This document shows, piece after piece, positions 15,101 through 20,924 of a DNA stretch of 21,559 nt. How positions within the stretch are numbered: the first letter of the stretch is position 1; every line of letters starts with the position of its first letter. The notes under the pieces were generated by a model. It made no database searches and had not been told where the DNA came from. It saw only the letters and a list, made by a program, of their open reading frames with translations. This DNA is from a virus: IMG/VR virus record IMGVR_UViG_3300035698_020820, positions 1-21,559 of that record. One strand, written 5' to 3'. The position numbers were made by a program, and so were the translations under genes.

Positions 15101-15240
15101 AGAAGGCAAAGGCCGACTTGAAGGCAGATGCAGGAGCGCACCCCGTTGCGACGCCGGACAGAAAGGGCATGTCCCTGACTGAAGAGCTCTCCGCTGGTTT
15201 CATGGCAGCTTACAACGACAGCGTCAACAACGACGGCTAA
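12103..15240 (+). CDS. Head polyprotein: duplicated phage domain with embedded adenine methyltransferase, prohead-protease-like domain and scaffold
   Basis: A continuous frame of 1045 aa from ATG 12103 (12127 and TTG 12085 are alternatives; none has a clear ribosome site). Order: helical start; domain copy 1, about 68-152; a D12-class N6-adenine methyltransferase, about 195-540, with FMGSK at 200-204, SAM-binding DAFSGGANVG from 224 and DPPY at 411-414; domain copy 2, about 554-641, sharing WDD, TKQL, VQS and WLDEH elements with copy 1; a linker; a prohead-protease-like domain with candidate catalytic H729 and S784 and a zinc-finger-like C794, C797, C808, H810; then a coiled-coil, Lys/Glu-rich scaffold from 866. 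It lies just before the decoration and capsid genes, the normal place for protease and scaffold. The methyltransferase could protect DNA or be carried in the capsid; processing by the protease is an inference. All methyltransferase motifs seen are intact. Confidence 0.85.
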   Translation: MIDLNRIDMERLLQTDADRIRFLLESDAEFFAFMGDDALEASAAAERKKYITNYISAVDKSLRAAAPGWDDADKEYRYRILPPDNFVSDSFRTKQLDGVEGLSMVLGKFKPEFVPEGGNEELMIVQSLRFTKESWELDEAKKWLDEHRKTFAEQTAEADMDNADPEASGFFMSLTAGCDLDLLEAMAAQKDKDAVRVSSFMGSKYFILDFLWKQTPRDAKSVLDAFSGGANVGYFYKRKGLRVVSNDKLDFPYAIARGLIENSKETLSEEDIESLFAANPSAGDFCEKHFYGYYFTKPILQFIDVTWANIQKLQGYKKDLALAAFGWTVKQKAHYGEFSRSKKGLTGPVKISEGQETSLTNIPIAEFHRAFRSYIARANRLVFCNGTACKVTQVDAVQAIKSSNCDLVYADPPYITEFGSNDYETKMHFVEGLMTMWKGKELQANNRRDYKSKTKYNRESITALIADIVSSSSGKQLLLSYRDKAYPTEKDIKAMFKERFKTSSVKRIKVQYGIVRGDPESGGKYAEELIFIGEDPMQASSTATLDEGRLNSAAGIWDDGTRDYVYVVMAADQFVVESLQTKQLSGAEGIAIRMGKLKDIFLRDEEDPEEEHVQSVIFQKSKWPLGKAQEWLDEHWRIYASIKNSVLMATATTSQSTEAASRPEQNIHTSMAGRIDTQSLSASASQDTDKRFRFILTHVGTNTNGDHFTADELSKAAKSAIGKKIDLSHSQEFRDIVGGIVESKFVSAGELSRVECVGELFTDESEPARLAYKLMKREIIGHVSMECHYQEGECSVCGKKIRSKADYCSHLKNYKGREYQGKLVFEILRGITFTGMGLLDREGADEKAKIREVANHHTNRRGEEAMDPKNKKIAAEEVDPTTLSDAEKLALIKKLQGENSRLMGEVESMQKKLDEAEASRKAAARKAKAQTLLVHWEDAGREFDSEAAKETELDRLQKMTDEAFAATEATVQSFAAGKKKKKTPEEEEAEKVAAEEAKNKKAKADLKADAGAHPVATPDRKGMSLTEELSAGFMAAYNDSVNNDG
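14698..15240 (+). CDS. Nested scaffold protein from an internal in-frame start
   Basis: ATG 14698 lies in frame within the polyprotein (codon 866) and has AGAGGAGA eight bases upstream, a better ribosome site than any near the polyprotein's own start. The resulting 180-aa product begins MDPKNKKIAAEEVDP, contains a coiled coil (LIKKLQGENSRLMGEVESMQKKL) and a Lys/Glu-rich tail (GKKKKKTPEEEEAEK), and ends just before the decoration gene. This matches scaffolding proteins. Nested protease/scaffold genes with a shared C-terminus are known in lambda (C/Nu3), so separate production of free scaffold together with the protease fusion is likely. Translation from this site is an inference from the ribosome site. 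Confidence 0.6.
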   Translation: MDPKNKKIAAEEVDPTTLSDAEKLALIKKLQGENSRLMGEVESMQKKLDEAEASRKAAARKAKAQTLLVHWEDAGREFDSEAAKETELDRLQKMTDEAFAATEATVQSFAAGKKKKKTPEEEEAEKVAAEEAKNKKAKADLKADAGAHPVATPDRKGMSLTEELSAGFMAAYNDSVNNDG

Positions 15241-15252
15241 GGAGGACATCTC

Positions 15253-15615
15253 ATGGCGAAGGTAGAAACAAAGGCCCCCGGCTTCCGTTATGGTCTGGGC
15301 AAAATCTCGGAAGACGCAGTCGAAGGGCAGCTCGTGGTGCTCTCGAACAATGACGTTTTCTCAATCAACGACGACCCGGCAGTTCGGTCGTTTGGAATCC
15401 TCGCCGCAGACGCGAGCGAAGGGGAACTCTGTGCGGTGCACTGCATGGGCGGGATCTATGATACCGACCAGTACACCGGCGAGATTGCAGCACAAGGCTT
15501 TCTGGCCTGTGATGCTTCGACTGGTCTCTTGCGGGCGATCGGGGTTGACGAAGAGGCTGTAGCACAGGCCATCTCCGTCGTTTCCGGAACTCTCCGCTTC
15601 AAGCTGTTGGTATAA
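15253..15615 (+). CDS. Capsid decoration-like / head protein
   Basis: A 120-aa protein from ATG 15253 with GGAGGA seven bases upstream. It is beta-rich with many glycines and alternating hydrophobic strands (GQLVVLSNNDVFSI, FGILAADASEGELCAVHC, ending LRFKLLV). It lies directly between the scaffold and the major capsid gene, where decoration or cement proteins (lambda gpD-like or DUF2190-like) are usual. No signature residue proves the family, so the name rests on size, composition and position. It lies 12 bases upstream of the capsid gene and is presumably made in similarly high amounts. Confidence 0.65.
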   Translation: MAKVETKAPGFRYGLGKISEDAVEGQLVVLSNNDVFSINDDPAVRSFGILAADASEGELCAVHCMGGIYDTDQYTGEIAAQGFLACDASTGLLRAIGVDEEAVAQAISVVSGTLRFKLLV

Positions 15616-15627
15616 GGAGGAACGACA

Positions 15628-16488
15628 ATGGATCCGAAACTGAACGTCCATAGCGACGAATTCATGCAGACAATGGCCAACCTGATGCAGCGCGCGTCGG
15701 AGTCGCCCGAAGGCCTGCGAGCATTGGCCGCGGCCATTGCTCCCCCAATCGACCAGGAGATCAAGCGTCGTGAGATCACCTCGCTCCTTCTGACCCAACA
15801 CAACCTGCCCGCCGGTGAGCCGGCCAAGTACCAGAAAAAGGCAGAAGTCGCTGCCTACTGGGTATCCAAGGACGGCGACGCAGTCGAGTCCGGGATCGAG
15901 GAAGACGAAGTCGAGTTTCCGATCAACCGGATCGCCTCGATGCCCGTCGTGGACATCTCCGTGCTCAAACACGGGAATGTTGGGTCCATGCTGGACATCC
16001 AGAAGGCAGCCGCGACGGAAATACGCAAAGCCATCGACCGACGAACGATTACCGTTCTGTCCGCCGCTGTGCCCGCTGACCAGACCGTTACCGTCTCCGG
16101 TGGTTCACTGACCGAAGAGGCCTTGAGCGAAGCGATGGCCTTCATCGAGGACCAGGAATTGCGCGTCAAGTATATCTTGCTTCGAGGAGCGAGACTGGCT
16201 GACATGCGCACCTTCGGGTTGGACCCGGTGACCAAGCGTGAACTCCTGCTCAAGGGCATCTTCAAGACCTACAACGGAGCCGAGATCATCGCCTCCGCAG
16301 CCATGGGGTTGACCGAGGTCATCCTGGTCGCTGAAGAAGAGGTCGGGAAGTATGCGATCAGGCAGAAGTTGACCACCGACAACATCAGCGAAACCAAGCG
16401 GTTCAAGACCGGCTGGTTGGCGTGGATGGAAGCGGCCCAGGGAATCACCCGACCGGATCTTCTGGCCAAGGTCACCATCACCGCGTAG
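15628..16488 (+). CDS. Major capsid protein (HK97-fold likely)
   Basis: A 286-aa protein from ATG 15628 with AAGGAGG upstream. Its layout fits an HK97-fold capsid protein: a helical N-terminus, an N-arm/E-loop-like region (AYWVSKDGDAVESGIEEDEVEFPINRIASMPVVDISVL), a spine-like helix (MLDIQKAAATEIRKAIDRRTITVL), a P-domain with AMAFIEDQELRVKYILLRGARLADMR, and the C-terminal segment NISETKRFKTGWLAWMEAAQGITRPDLLAKVTI. Position after protease/scaffold and decoration genes supports it strongly. No cleavage site is obvious; the mature form may lose some N-terminal residues if the adjacent protease acts on it. Confidence 0.87.
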   Translation: MDPKLNVHSDEFMQTMANLMQRASESPEGLRALAAAIAPPIDQEIKRREITSLLLTQHNLPAGEPAKYQKKAEVAAYWVSKDGDAVESGIEEDEVEFPINRIASMPVVDISVLKHGNVGSMLDIQKAAATEIRKAIDRRTITVLSAAVPADQTVTVSGGSLTEEALSEAMAFIEDQELRVKYILLRGARLADMRTFGLDPVTKRELLLKGIFKTYNGAEIIASAAMGLTEVILVAEEEVGKYAIRQKLTTDNISETKRFKTGWLAWMEAAQGITRPDLLAKVTITA

Positions 16489-16497
16489 GAGGCTCTC

Positions 16498-16878
16498 ATG
16501 TCCATAGTCGTAACTAACGCAGTGGGCACGGTTCTCGACATTCCCGGTGCCGGACTCGTGTTCGACATCGGGGAATCGAAGACCGTGACCAGCATCACGG
16601 AGCCTCTGTCTGCCGCTATCCAGGCAGGCCAAATCACGGTCGTCTCTCAGGCGGCGACGGCGGTTGTGACGGTGGCGGCTGATGCCGACGTCGAATTCGA
16701 TCTGCCGTTCACCTGGCCGGGGCCCGACGACGTGAGTCTGTTCGTCGGTGGTCTCCTGCAGGTCTTCGGAACCGACTGGTCCGTCGACGCAGAGGCCAAC
16801 ACATTCGAATGGCTGGACTCGGATATCGTTCTCGAAGAAAACGACGTTCTGGTCTTCGTCGGGAGGTGGGAAGCATGA
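16498..16878 (+). CDS. Hypothetical virion protein
   Basis: A 126-aa acidic, Val/Thr/Ala-rich protein from ATG 16498 with TAGGAGGC in front, overlapping the stop region of the capsid gene's downstream gap. The N-terminal half looks like a beta-sandwich strand set (VTNAVGTVLDIPGAGLVFDIGESKTV); the C-terminal half has VSLFVGGLLQVFGTDW and ENDVLVFVGRW, resembling the small binding repeats found in tail and fibre proteins. Being between the capsid gene and a pair of paralogous genes, it is probably a head or head-surface protein. No family is recognised. Its stop overlaps the start of the next gene in ATGA. Confidence 0.68.
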   Translation: MSIVVTNAVGTVLDIPGAGLVFDIGESKTVTSITEPLSAAIQAGQITVVSQAATAVVTVAADADVEFDLPFTWPGPDDVSLFVGGLLQVFGTDWSVDAEANTFEWLDSDIVLEENDVLVFVGRWEA

Positions 16879-17282
16879 GATTTGACGGAAAAGCAATCAA
16901 GCCGGGGACGATCCCGGCTGACAGGATGGCCTCCGGACTGGCCGACAGGTTTGTTGTTGTTAGCTGGGGGACCGCCGTCGAAACGGATCCGACCACCAGG
17001 ACCATCGAGGTCCAGCTCCTTGACCTTGCTGACGACCCCGTCGAAGCAGCTCACGTCTTGCGCGTGACCTGCGACGATCAAGCGTCGATGGCAGTCGGGG
17101 TTTCGGGGACGGCTTTGGCCGGAGACGGCAGCGCCGACCTCATCGCACAAACTGATGCATCTGGCATCCTCGAATTGGTTGTTACGTGTTCAGAGGCTGT
17201 CGCTATTTCGTTGGCGGTTGGTCCGACCCAGTTGAGCCCGTTGCTCGATTGTCGGGCTGCAGGACAAGTTACCTTCGTGTAA
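16875..17282 (+). CDS. Hypothetical virion protein, paralogue A
   Basis: A 135-aa protein whose ATG overlaps the previous stop. It starts with MRFDGKAIKPGTIPAD, then about 110 residues matching the next gene: ADRFVVVSWGT, TIEVQLLD, EAAHVLRVTC, GTALAGDGSADLIAQTD, and a final LLDCRAAGQVTFV. The fold should be a beta-sandwich. Two cysteines (in RVTCDD and LLDC) occur in the same places in both paralogues. Because it follows the capsid gene and is tandemly duplicated, it may be a capsid surface or decoration protein; the sequence does not show this directly. Confidence 0.68.
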   Translation: MRFDGKAIKPGTIPADRMASGLADRFVVVSWGTAVETDPTTRTIEVQLLDLADDPVEAAHVLRVTCDDQASMAVGVSGTALAGDGSADLIAQTDASGILELVVTCSEAVAISLAVGPTQLSPLLDCRAAGQVTFV

Positions 17283-17297
17283 CTGAGGAGAATTCAC

Positions 17298-17714
17298 ATG
17301 GGTATTGGGGACGCAGTAAAACCCGTCAAAGCAGTAGCGCTTGATGAATTGGGATCCGACTTTGCCGACGTGTTTGGCATCGTCACCTGGGGCACCGAGG
17401 GAGCCGAGGATGCCGACACGATCGAGGTTACCCTGCAGCTCGAAAATGCGAACGGCGTGAACTTGGCGAAGGCCGAGATTCTCCGTCTGACCTGCACCAC
17501 TGGAGCCACGATGGATCTGGTCGCTGCCGGTGCGGGGACCGTGCTCGATGGAGACGGGACAGCGGACATGATCATCCAGTTGGACGAGGCCACCGGCACG
17601 TTCGACTTGGAGGTCACAGACGCCGCCACCGAAACCTGCACCGTCGTCGCTGGGGCAACCCAGGGATCCGGCATGCTCGATTGCGGCCAGTCGAAGGATC
17701 TCGTGTTCGCGTAA
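17298..17714 (+). CDS. Hypothetical virion protein, paralogue B
   Basis: A 138-aa protein from ATG 17298 with GAGGAG nine bases upstream. It aligns along most of its length with the preceding protein: ADVFGIVTWGT, TIEVTLQLE, KAEILRLTC, GTVLDGDGTADMIIQLD, and GMLDCGQSKDLVFA. It therefore arose with its neighbour by tandem duplication, with considerable divergence since. Its own start, MGIGDAVKPVKAVALDE, differs, so the N-terminal 15-20 residues are the variable part. The same structural role is likely for both. A strong hairpin follows the stop codon by about 28 bases. Confidence 0.7.
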   Translation: MGIGDAVKPVKAVALDELGSDFADVFGIVTWGTEGAEDADTIEVTLQLENANGVNLAKAEILRLTCTTGATMDLVAAGAGTVLDGDGTADMIIQLDEATGTFDLEVTDAATETCTVVAGATQGSGMLDCGQSKDLVFA

Positions 17715-17742
17715 GCCTGACGGCTGTTCGAATCTGACAGAG

Positions 17743-17769
17743 GGGGATGGGGCGTTCTGCCTCATCCCC
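17743..17769 (+). terminator. Strong hairpin after the capsid-proximal genes (terminator or attenuator)
   Basis: GGGGATGGGGC at 17743-17753 pairs with GCCTCATCCCC at 17759-17769: 11 base pairs with one G-T, loop GTTCT. It lies in the 75-base gap behind paralogue B, 28 bases past the stop. No T-run follows (TGAAATG), so it may reduce or process transcription rather than end it, lowering expression of the connector genes relative to capsid genes. Confidence 0.45.
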
Positions 17770-17789
17770 TGAAATGTAACGGGAGTCAA

Positions 17790-18221
17790 ATGCTCACCAT
17801 CAAAAGCAAACTCAAATCGATTCTGGTGATTCCGAAGTCCGGCAACAACGGTCGGTCGTTGGTTCTGCCTCCAATCGGCAGTGCACAGGTTCATGCACTC
17901 ACCGATGAGATCAAATCAGCAGAACGAAGCGGTCTCATCTCAGTTGGTGCTTCTCCAAGAAAGAGGGAGATTCGGATCGAGTCTGCTTTGCCTGACAAAG
18001 GGCCGACGTTGGCCGTCAGTGCACAGAAGGCCAAGAGTGGAGAGCAGAAGGTCAAGGAGAAACCAACGAGCCCAGAAGACGACCTGACTGCCCAGGTCGT
18101 TGCACTCGAGGCAGAGGGCAACACGCAAAAGAAGATCGGAGAAAAACTCGGCCTCACAAAGGGAGAGGTCTATAGTGTTCTTCGTAAGTACAGAGCTGCT
18201 AAAGCCAGGGTCGAAAACTGA
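17790..18221 (+). CDS. Hypothetical protein with a C-terminal helix-turn-helix-like segment
   Basis: A 143-aa basic protein. The N-terminal 55 residues are beta-like (MLTIKSKLKSILVIPKSGNNGRSLVLPPIGSAQV), a short Lys/Pro-rich linker follows, and residues about 98-135 have a helix-turn-helix look: QVVALEAEGNTQKKIGEKLG then LTKGEVYSVLRKYR, as in sigma or resolvase-type HTH domains. It could be a late transcription factor, or a neck protein with a DNA-contacting tail. The stop codon overlaps the next start (TGATG). GGGAG precedes the ATG. The N-terminal half resembles short DUF-type head proteins of phages, but I cannot name one. Confidence 0.62.
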   Translation: MLTIKSKLKSILVIPKSGNNGRSLVLPPIGSAQVHALTDEIKSAERSGLISVGASPRKREIRIESALPDKGPTLAVSAQKAKSGEQKVKEKPTSPEDDLTAQVVALEAEGNTQKKIGEKLGLTKGEVYSVLRKYRAAKARVEN

Positions 18222-18667
18222 TGTTGGAAGAACTGGTTGCCGACATCCTGACAGACTTCACCGATGAGGATGGCTCCGCGCTAGTCTCAGAGGAGTACGT
18301 CGAGCGAGCAGCAGAACGATCATTCCCTCTCATCGTCGCAGACCTGGACGAAGAATTCGAACTCGACGATTCCGGGGAAGTGACGCCTGAGATGTCTGGA
18401 CCACGACGCGAGATTTGGTTGACAAAGACAAAGATCATGGTCTGTCGTTTTCTTCGGGCTCGATCATCGAGCCGAGTCAATTTCTCATCTGGGGACAAGA
18501 AGATGGATCGAAGCAAAGAGGCGGCAAACTGGGCGGCACTGGAAAAGGACTTGGCCTCGGAATATGCCAACAGGGTTCGACGGATAAACCCGGCAGCTGA
18601 TGAGTCAGTGCTGACGACAACGATTTACCCCGTAAGATATTCCCGGGGTTCACAATTGGAGGAATGA
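18221..18667 (+). CDS. Head-tail connector-like protein
   Basis: A 148-aa, mostly helical acidic protein from ATG 18221, coupled to the previous gene by TGATG. It has the look of the helical adaptor proteins that dock on the portal (gp6/gp15-like): EELVADILTDFTDEDG, EYVERAAERSFPLIVADLDEEF, EIWLTKTKIMVCRFLRARSSSRVNFSSGDKKMDRSKEAANWAALEKDLASEYANRV. Its location between capsid genes and the stopper and tail-completion genes is right for an adaptor. Family identity is by pattern only. Confidence 0.65.
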   Translation: MLEELVADILTDFTDEDGSALVSEEYVERAAERSFPLIVADLDEEFELDDSGEVTPEMSGPRREIWLTKTKIMVCRFLRARSSSRVNFSSGDKKMDRSKEAANWAALEKDLASEYANRVRRINPAADESVLTTTIYPVRYSRGSQLEE

Positions 18668-18670
18668 GTC

Positions 18671-19222
18671 ATGGAGAAGGAAACGAAGCTGGATCCGTTC
18701 AGACACACGACGATGGATATTCTTTCGACTGTCGTTCAGATCGCAACCATAGTAGCCGGGATCATCCTGGCGGTGAAGGGGAACTCTGCCGGGTTGTTGG
18801 CACTCGGGGCAATGGCCGGTGGAACCAAAGGGAACCTCGTCAAAGACATACTCGGCAAGAGCAAAGTCAAGGGACCGACGAGCATTCTCTTGGCTCTGGC
18901 TTTCGTCCTGGTCTCCACCGGGTGCGGAACTGTAAACAGACAGTTCATTGTCGATTCACAAGCCGCCGTAATGAGTACAGCATCCGACTATCTCGGAGGA
19001 TGTACGACCGTCACGATCGCCCCCGCGTTCACGGTGGATTGGAACAAGAACGTGGCTTACGGAGGCGGCCTGTTCGCTGGGTGTAGCTCCGAAGGAAACA
19101 TGGTCGAATTCCGGTGTGTCGGGATGCAGGATGAGGAGACGGGCAAGGTGCGGGTAAAGTGTGCACCTCTGTCGCTCTGGAAACTGGCAGAAGATGAACC
19201 GATTATTGAGGAAGTGCTTTGA
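18671..19222 (+). CDS. Membrane protein with an internal lipobox-like segment (lysis-related candidate)
   Basis: A 183-aa protein from ATG 18671 with TTGGAGGA upstream. Residues 17-37 form one membrane segment (ILSTVVQIATIVAGIILAVKG), like a small holin. Residues 70-85 form a second hydrophobic stretch ending in STGC, with a basic residue before it, like a lipoprotein signal peptide whose acylated cysteine would be C85. The rest is soluble with seven more cysteines. It looks like a membrane segment fused to a lipoprotein, for example holin-like plus spanin-like. No separate ribosome site for the lipoprotein part was found. It lies among neck genes, where a lysis gene would be unusual. Other explanations, such as a superinfection-exclusion membrane protein, are equally possible. 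Confidence 0.6.
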   Translation: MEKETKLDPFRHTTMDILSTVVQIATIVAGIILAVKGNSAGLLALGAMAGGTKGNLVKDILGKSKVKGPTSILLALAFVLVSTGCGTVNRQFIVDSQAAVMSTASDYLGGCTTVTIAPAFTVDWNKNVAYGGGLFAGCSSEGNMVEFRCVGMQDEETGKVRVKCAPLSLWKLAEDEPIIEEVL

Positions 19223-19584
19223 GGAATGGATACACGGCGCAGGCTCAGAGGGATGTTAAGTGGTTGATCGAGCAATCGGGAATCACTGGAGCACTGAGCC
19301 GGCCGAACTCGATTGGTGCTGAATCGTTTTACGGACCAACCGAGAATTCAGAAACGTCAGTTGGAAGCATCGCAGTTGAGATGCGCCGGCTGGCAGAGAA
19401 AGATCTCACAGAGATCGGAGCCGACGCTTCGGCGTTCGTGCTTCCCGATTCTGGAGTTCTTGAGCAGGATTTTTTGACAGTCGCAGGAGTTCGTTATCGA
19501 ATCTCTGAAGTCAATCCTGCTAATTTTTTCGGGACCACGACGCACTTGGAACTGCATCTTGTGAGGGAAAGACGGGATGGTTAG
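19219..19584 (+). CDS. Head-closure (stopper)-like protein
   Basis: A 121-aa protein. The start is TTG 19219, overlapping the previous stop (TTGA), with GAGGAAG before it; no ATG or GTG start lies near the N-terminus in this frame. The C-terminus has the beta-strand pattern of phage stoppers: ADASAFVLPDSGVLEQDFLTVAGVRYRISEVNPANFFGTTTHLELHLVRER. Stoppers seal the portal after packaging and make the joint to the tail. It overlaps the next gene by eight bases, as is typical in neck operons. The TTG start is uncertain; a later start would remove several residues. Confidence 0.68.
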   Translation: MRNGYTAQAQRDVKWLIEQSGITGALSRPNSIGAESFYGPTENSETSVGSIAVEMRRLAEKDLTEIGADASAFVLPDSGVLEQDFLTVAGVRYRISEVNPANFFGTTTHLELHLVRERRDG

Positions 19585-19972
19585 AAAGGGACAACTAGTG
19601 ACCATCGATGTCGACTTCAGAGCCCTGGCCGGCATAAAGAAGGCGATGAAACGGTTTCCCGAAATCGTCACAAAGGAAATCGGAAAAGCCGTTACTGACC
19701 TCGTGTTGATCATCGAAGCAGAAGCAAAACGGCGTTGCCCTGTGGACACCGGAAATCTGCGATCTTCAATCACTCCAGTAGTCGAATCTTGGGCGGCTGG
19801 ATACGTTGGGACTAACGTCCAATATGCTCCTTTCGTCGAATATGGAACGAAGCACATGGCCGCACAGCCGTTCCTGGAACCAGCTTTCATCGAGGGCAAG
19901 AGGCGAGCAAAAGAGATATTCGAGAAAGCGATGACCCGAGCAATCTCCGAATATGAAAGGTCTGCCAGATGA
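19577..19972 (+). CDS. HK97 gp10-like tail completion / neck protein
   Basis: A 131-aa protein with the gp10-like signature: MKRFPEIVTKEIGKAVTDLV, CPVDTGNLRSSI, GYVGTNVQYAPFVEYGTKHM, and QPFLEPAFIEGKRRA. The block of CPVDTG...LR followed by YA.FVEYGT and QPFL is well conserved in this family, which connects head and tail in siphoviruses and myoviruses. ATG 19577 lies inside the stopper gene end, and the stop overlaps the next start in ATGA. Length is as expected, and no residue of the signature is missing. Confidence 0.9.
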   Translation: MVRKGQLVTIDVDFRALAGIKKAMKRFPEIVTKEIGKAVTDLVLIIEAEAKRRCPVDTGNLRSSITPVVESWAAGYVGTNVQYAPFVEYGTKHMAAQPFLEPAFIEGKRRAKEIFEKAMTRAISEYERSAR

Positions 19973-20529
19973 GCGGATCACTCAAGAGGGCGTTCGGATT
20001 ATGGGTCGCTTCGAAAGTATCGGGGCTCCATGTGTACGCCGACGACCTCGCAAACGTAGCACACAAATTTCCGGCATGCAGTGTCACGGAGTTAGCCCAT
20101 TCGACTTCTAAGTTCGGATGCGGACGCAGAGACTTCGAAGCCAGAGCCGAAGATACCGGGCACGTTTCCTTATTTGGAAAAATGCTCAGGGATGACACTA
20201 CGTTTCGGTTGACAATCAAGATTCCTTCGGGTCCGAACGGCAGTGGACAAGAGCGCGTCGAATCCATGATTGAGCAGCTCGGCCTCGACGTCACAGAAGC
20301 CGGGATGTTGTGGGTAGCATTAGATATGGTGGACACAGCGACGACTCCGAACACGACTTTCCCCATCGACCATATCAGCGTGGAAGGACGGCAGTCTTTA
20401 TCGCCTGACGTTTCGAGCGAGCCGTTCCTTTTCCAGGGAGCCTTGACCGTCAAGATATCGCGCACTTTAGCTCTGGCTAAACCAGTTGAGAATGTGATAG
20501 AACGGATACATCTGGACAGTGGAGGATAG
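19969..20529 (+). CDS. Tail or neck protein, function not recognised (possible tail terminator)
   Basis: A 186-aa protein coupled to the gp10-like gene by ATGA. It has mixed helix and strand, with SLFGKMLRDDTTFRLTIKIPSG, VESMIEQLGLDVTEAG, and a strand-rich end (HISVEGRQSLSP then FLFQGALTVKISRTLALAKPVE). In myophages the gene between gp10-like and sheath is usually the tail terminator or a neck protein of this size; the strand-helix-strand order fits but no specific motif proves it. Short cysteine-containing segments (FPACSV, KFGCGR) are present. Confidence 0.62.
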   Translation: MSGSLKRAFGLWVASKVSGLHVYADDLANVAHKFPACSVTELAHSTSKFGCGRRDFEARAEDTGHVSLFGKMLRDDTTFRLTIKIPSGPNGSGQERVESMIEQLGLDVTEAGMLWVALDMVDTATTPNTTFPIDHISVEGRQSLSPDVSSEPFLFQGALTVKISRTLALAKPVENVIERIHLDSGG

Positions 20530-20532
20530 ATC

Positions 20533-20922
20533 ATGTCTGACAAGAGAAAAACGAAGGACAAGAACGAATCAGGGGCCGTCCCAGAATCTCAGGTTAAGGC
20601 GGAGCCAAAGGCGGCAGAGCAACCCAAAAAGGAACCAGTCGTCGCCGCTGTTGTCGATTCGAAGATGGCAAAGGCCGAGCCGAAAACAGCAGCCAACCGA
20701 GCGTCGAAGCCAGGATCAAAAGGCCCGTTCAATCGAGCTGCAAAATCGACGAAAATCCGCAAGGTGCCCGTTGGCGATCTGGCTTCTGCCACCGGCGTTT
20801 CCCGCCTCGTGTTTGCTGCCTTGAAGGTAGCATACCGGTGGACCGCAAAAACACGGTTGACCAAGGATGAGTTTGTGCTGAAGCACAAAGAATGGTTGGC
20901 CCGCCCAGCAAGTGAGGTTTAG
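20533..20922 (+). CDS. Small basic hypothetical protein, disordered N-terminus
   Basis: A 129-aa protein from ATG 20533 with GGAGGA upstream. The first 75 residues are Lys/Ala/Glu/Pro-rich and probably disordered. The C-terminal 50 (VPVGDLASATGVSRLVFAALKVAYRWTAKTRLTKDEFVLKHKEWLARP) form a likely small helical domain. Its place directly before the sheath gene suggests a tail-assembly or head-tail protein. No family recognised. Codon composition resembles its neighbours. Confidence 0.65.
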   Translation: MSDKRKTKDKNESGAVPESQVKAEPKAAEQPKKEPVVAAVVDSKMAKAEPKTAANRASKPGSKGPFNRAAKSTKIRKVPVGDLASATGVSRLVFAALKVAYRWTAKTRLTKDEFVLKHKEWLARPASEV

Positions 20923-20924
20923 TC

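Noticed and set aside
15361-15972. A 203-aa minus-strand ORF opposite the decoration and capsid genes
   Set aside because: Both + strand genes have strong ribosome sites and phage context; the minus-strand ORF spans their junction and shows no protein-like motif.
18664-19086. A 140-aa + strand ORF overlapping the membrane-protein gene
   Set aside because: Its His/Arg/Gln/Gly-rich composition is typical of an out-of-frame reading, and the alternative frame at 18671 has membrane and lipobox features and a better spaced ribosome site.
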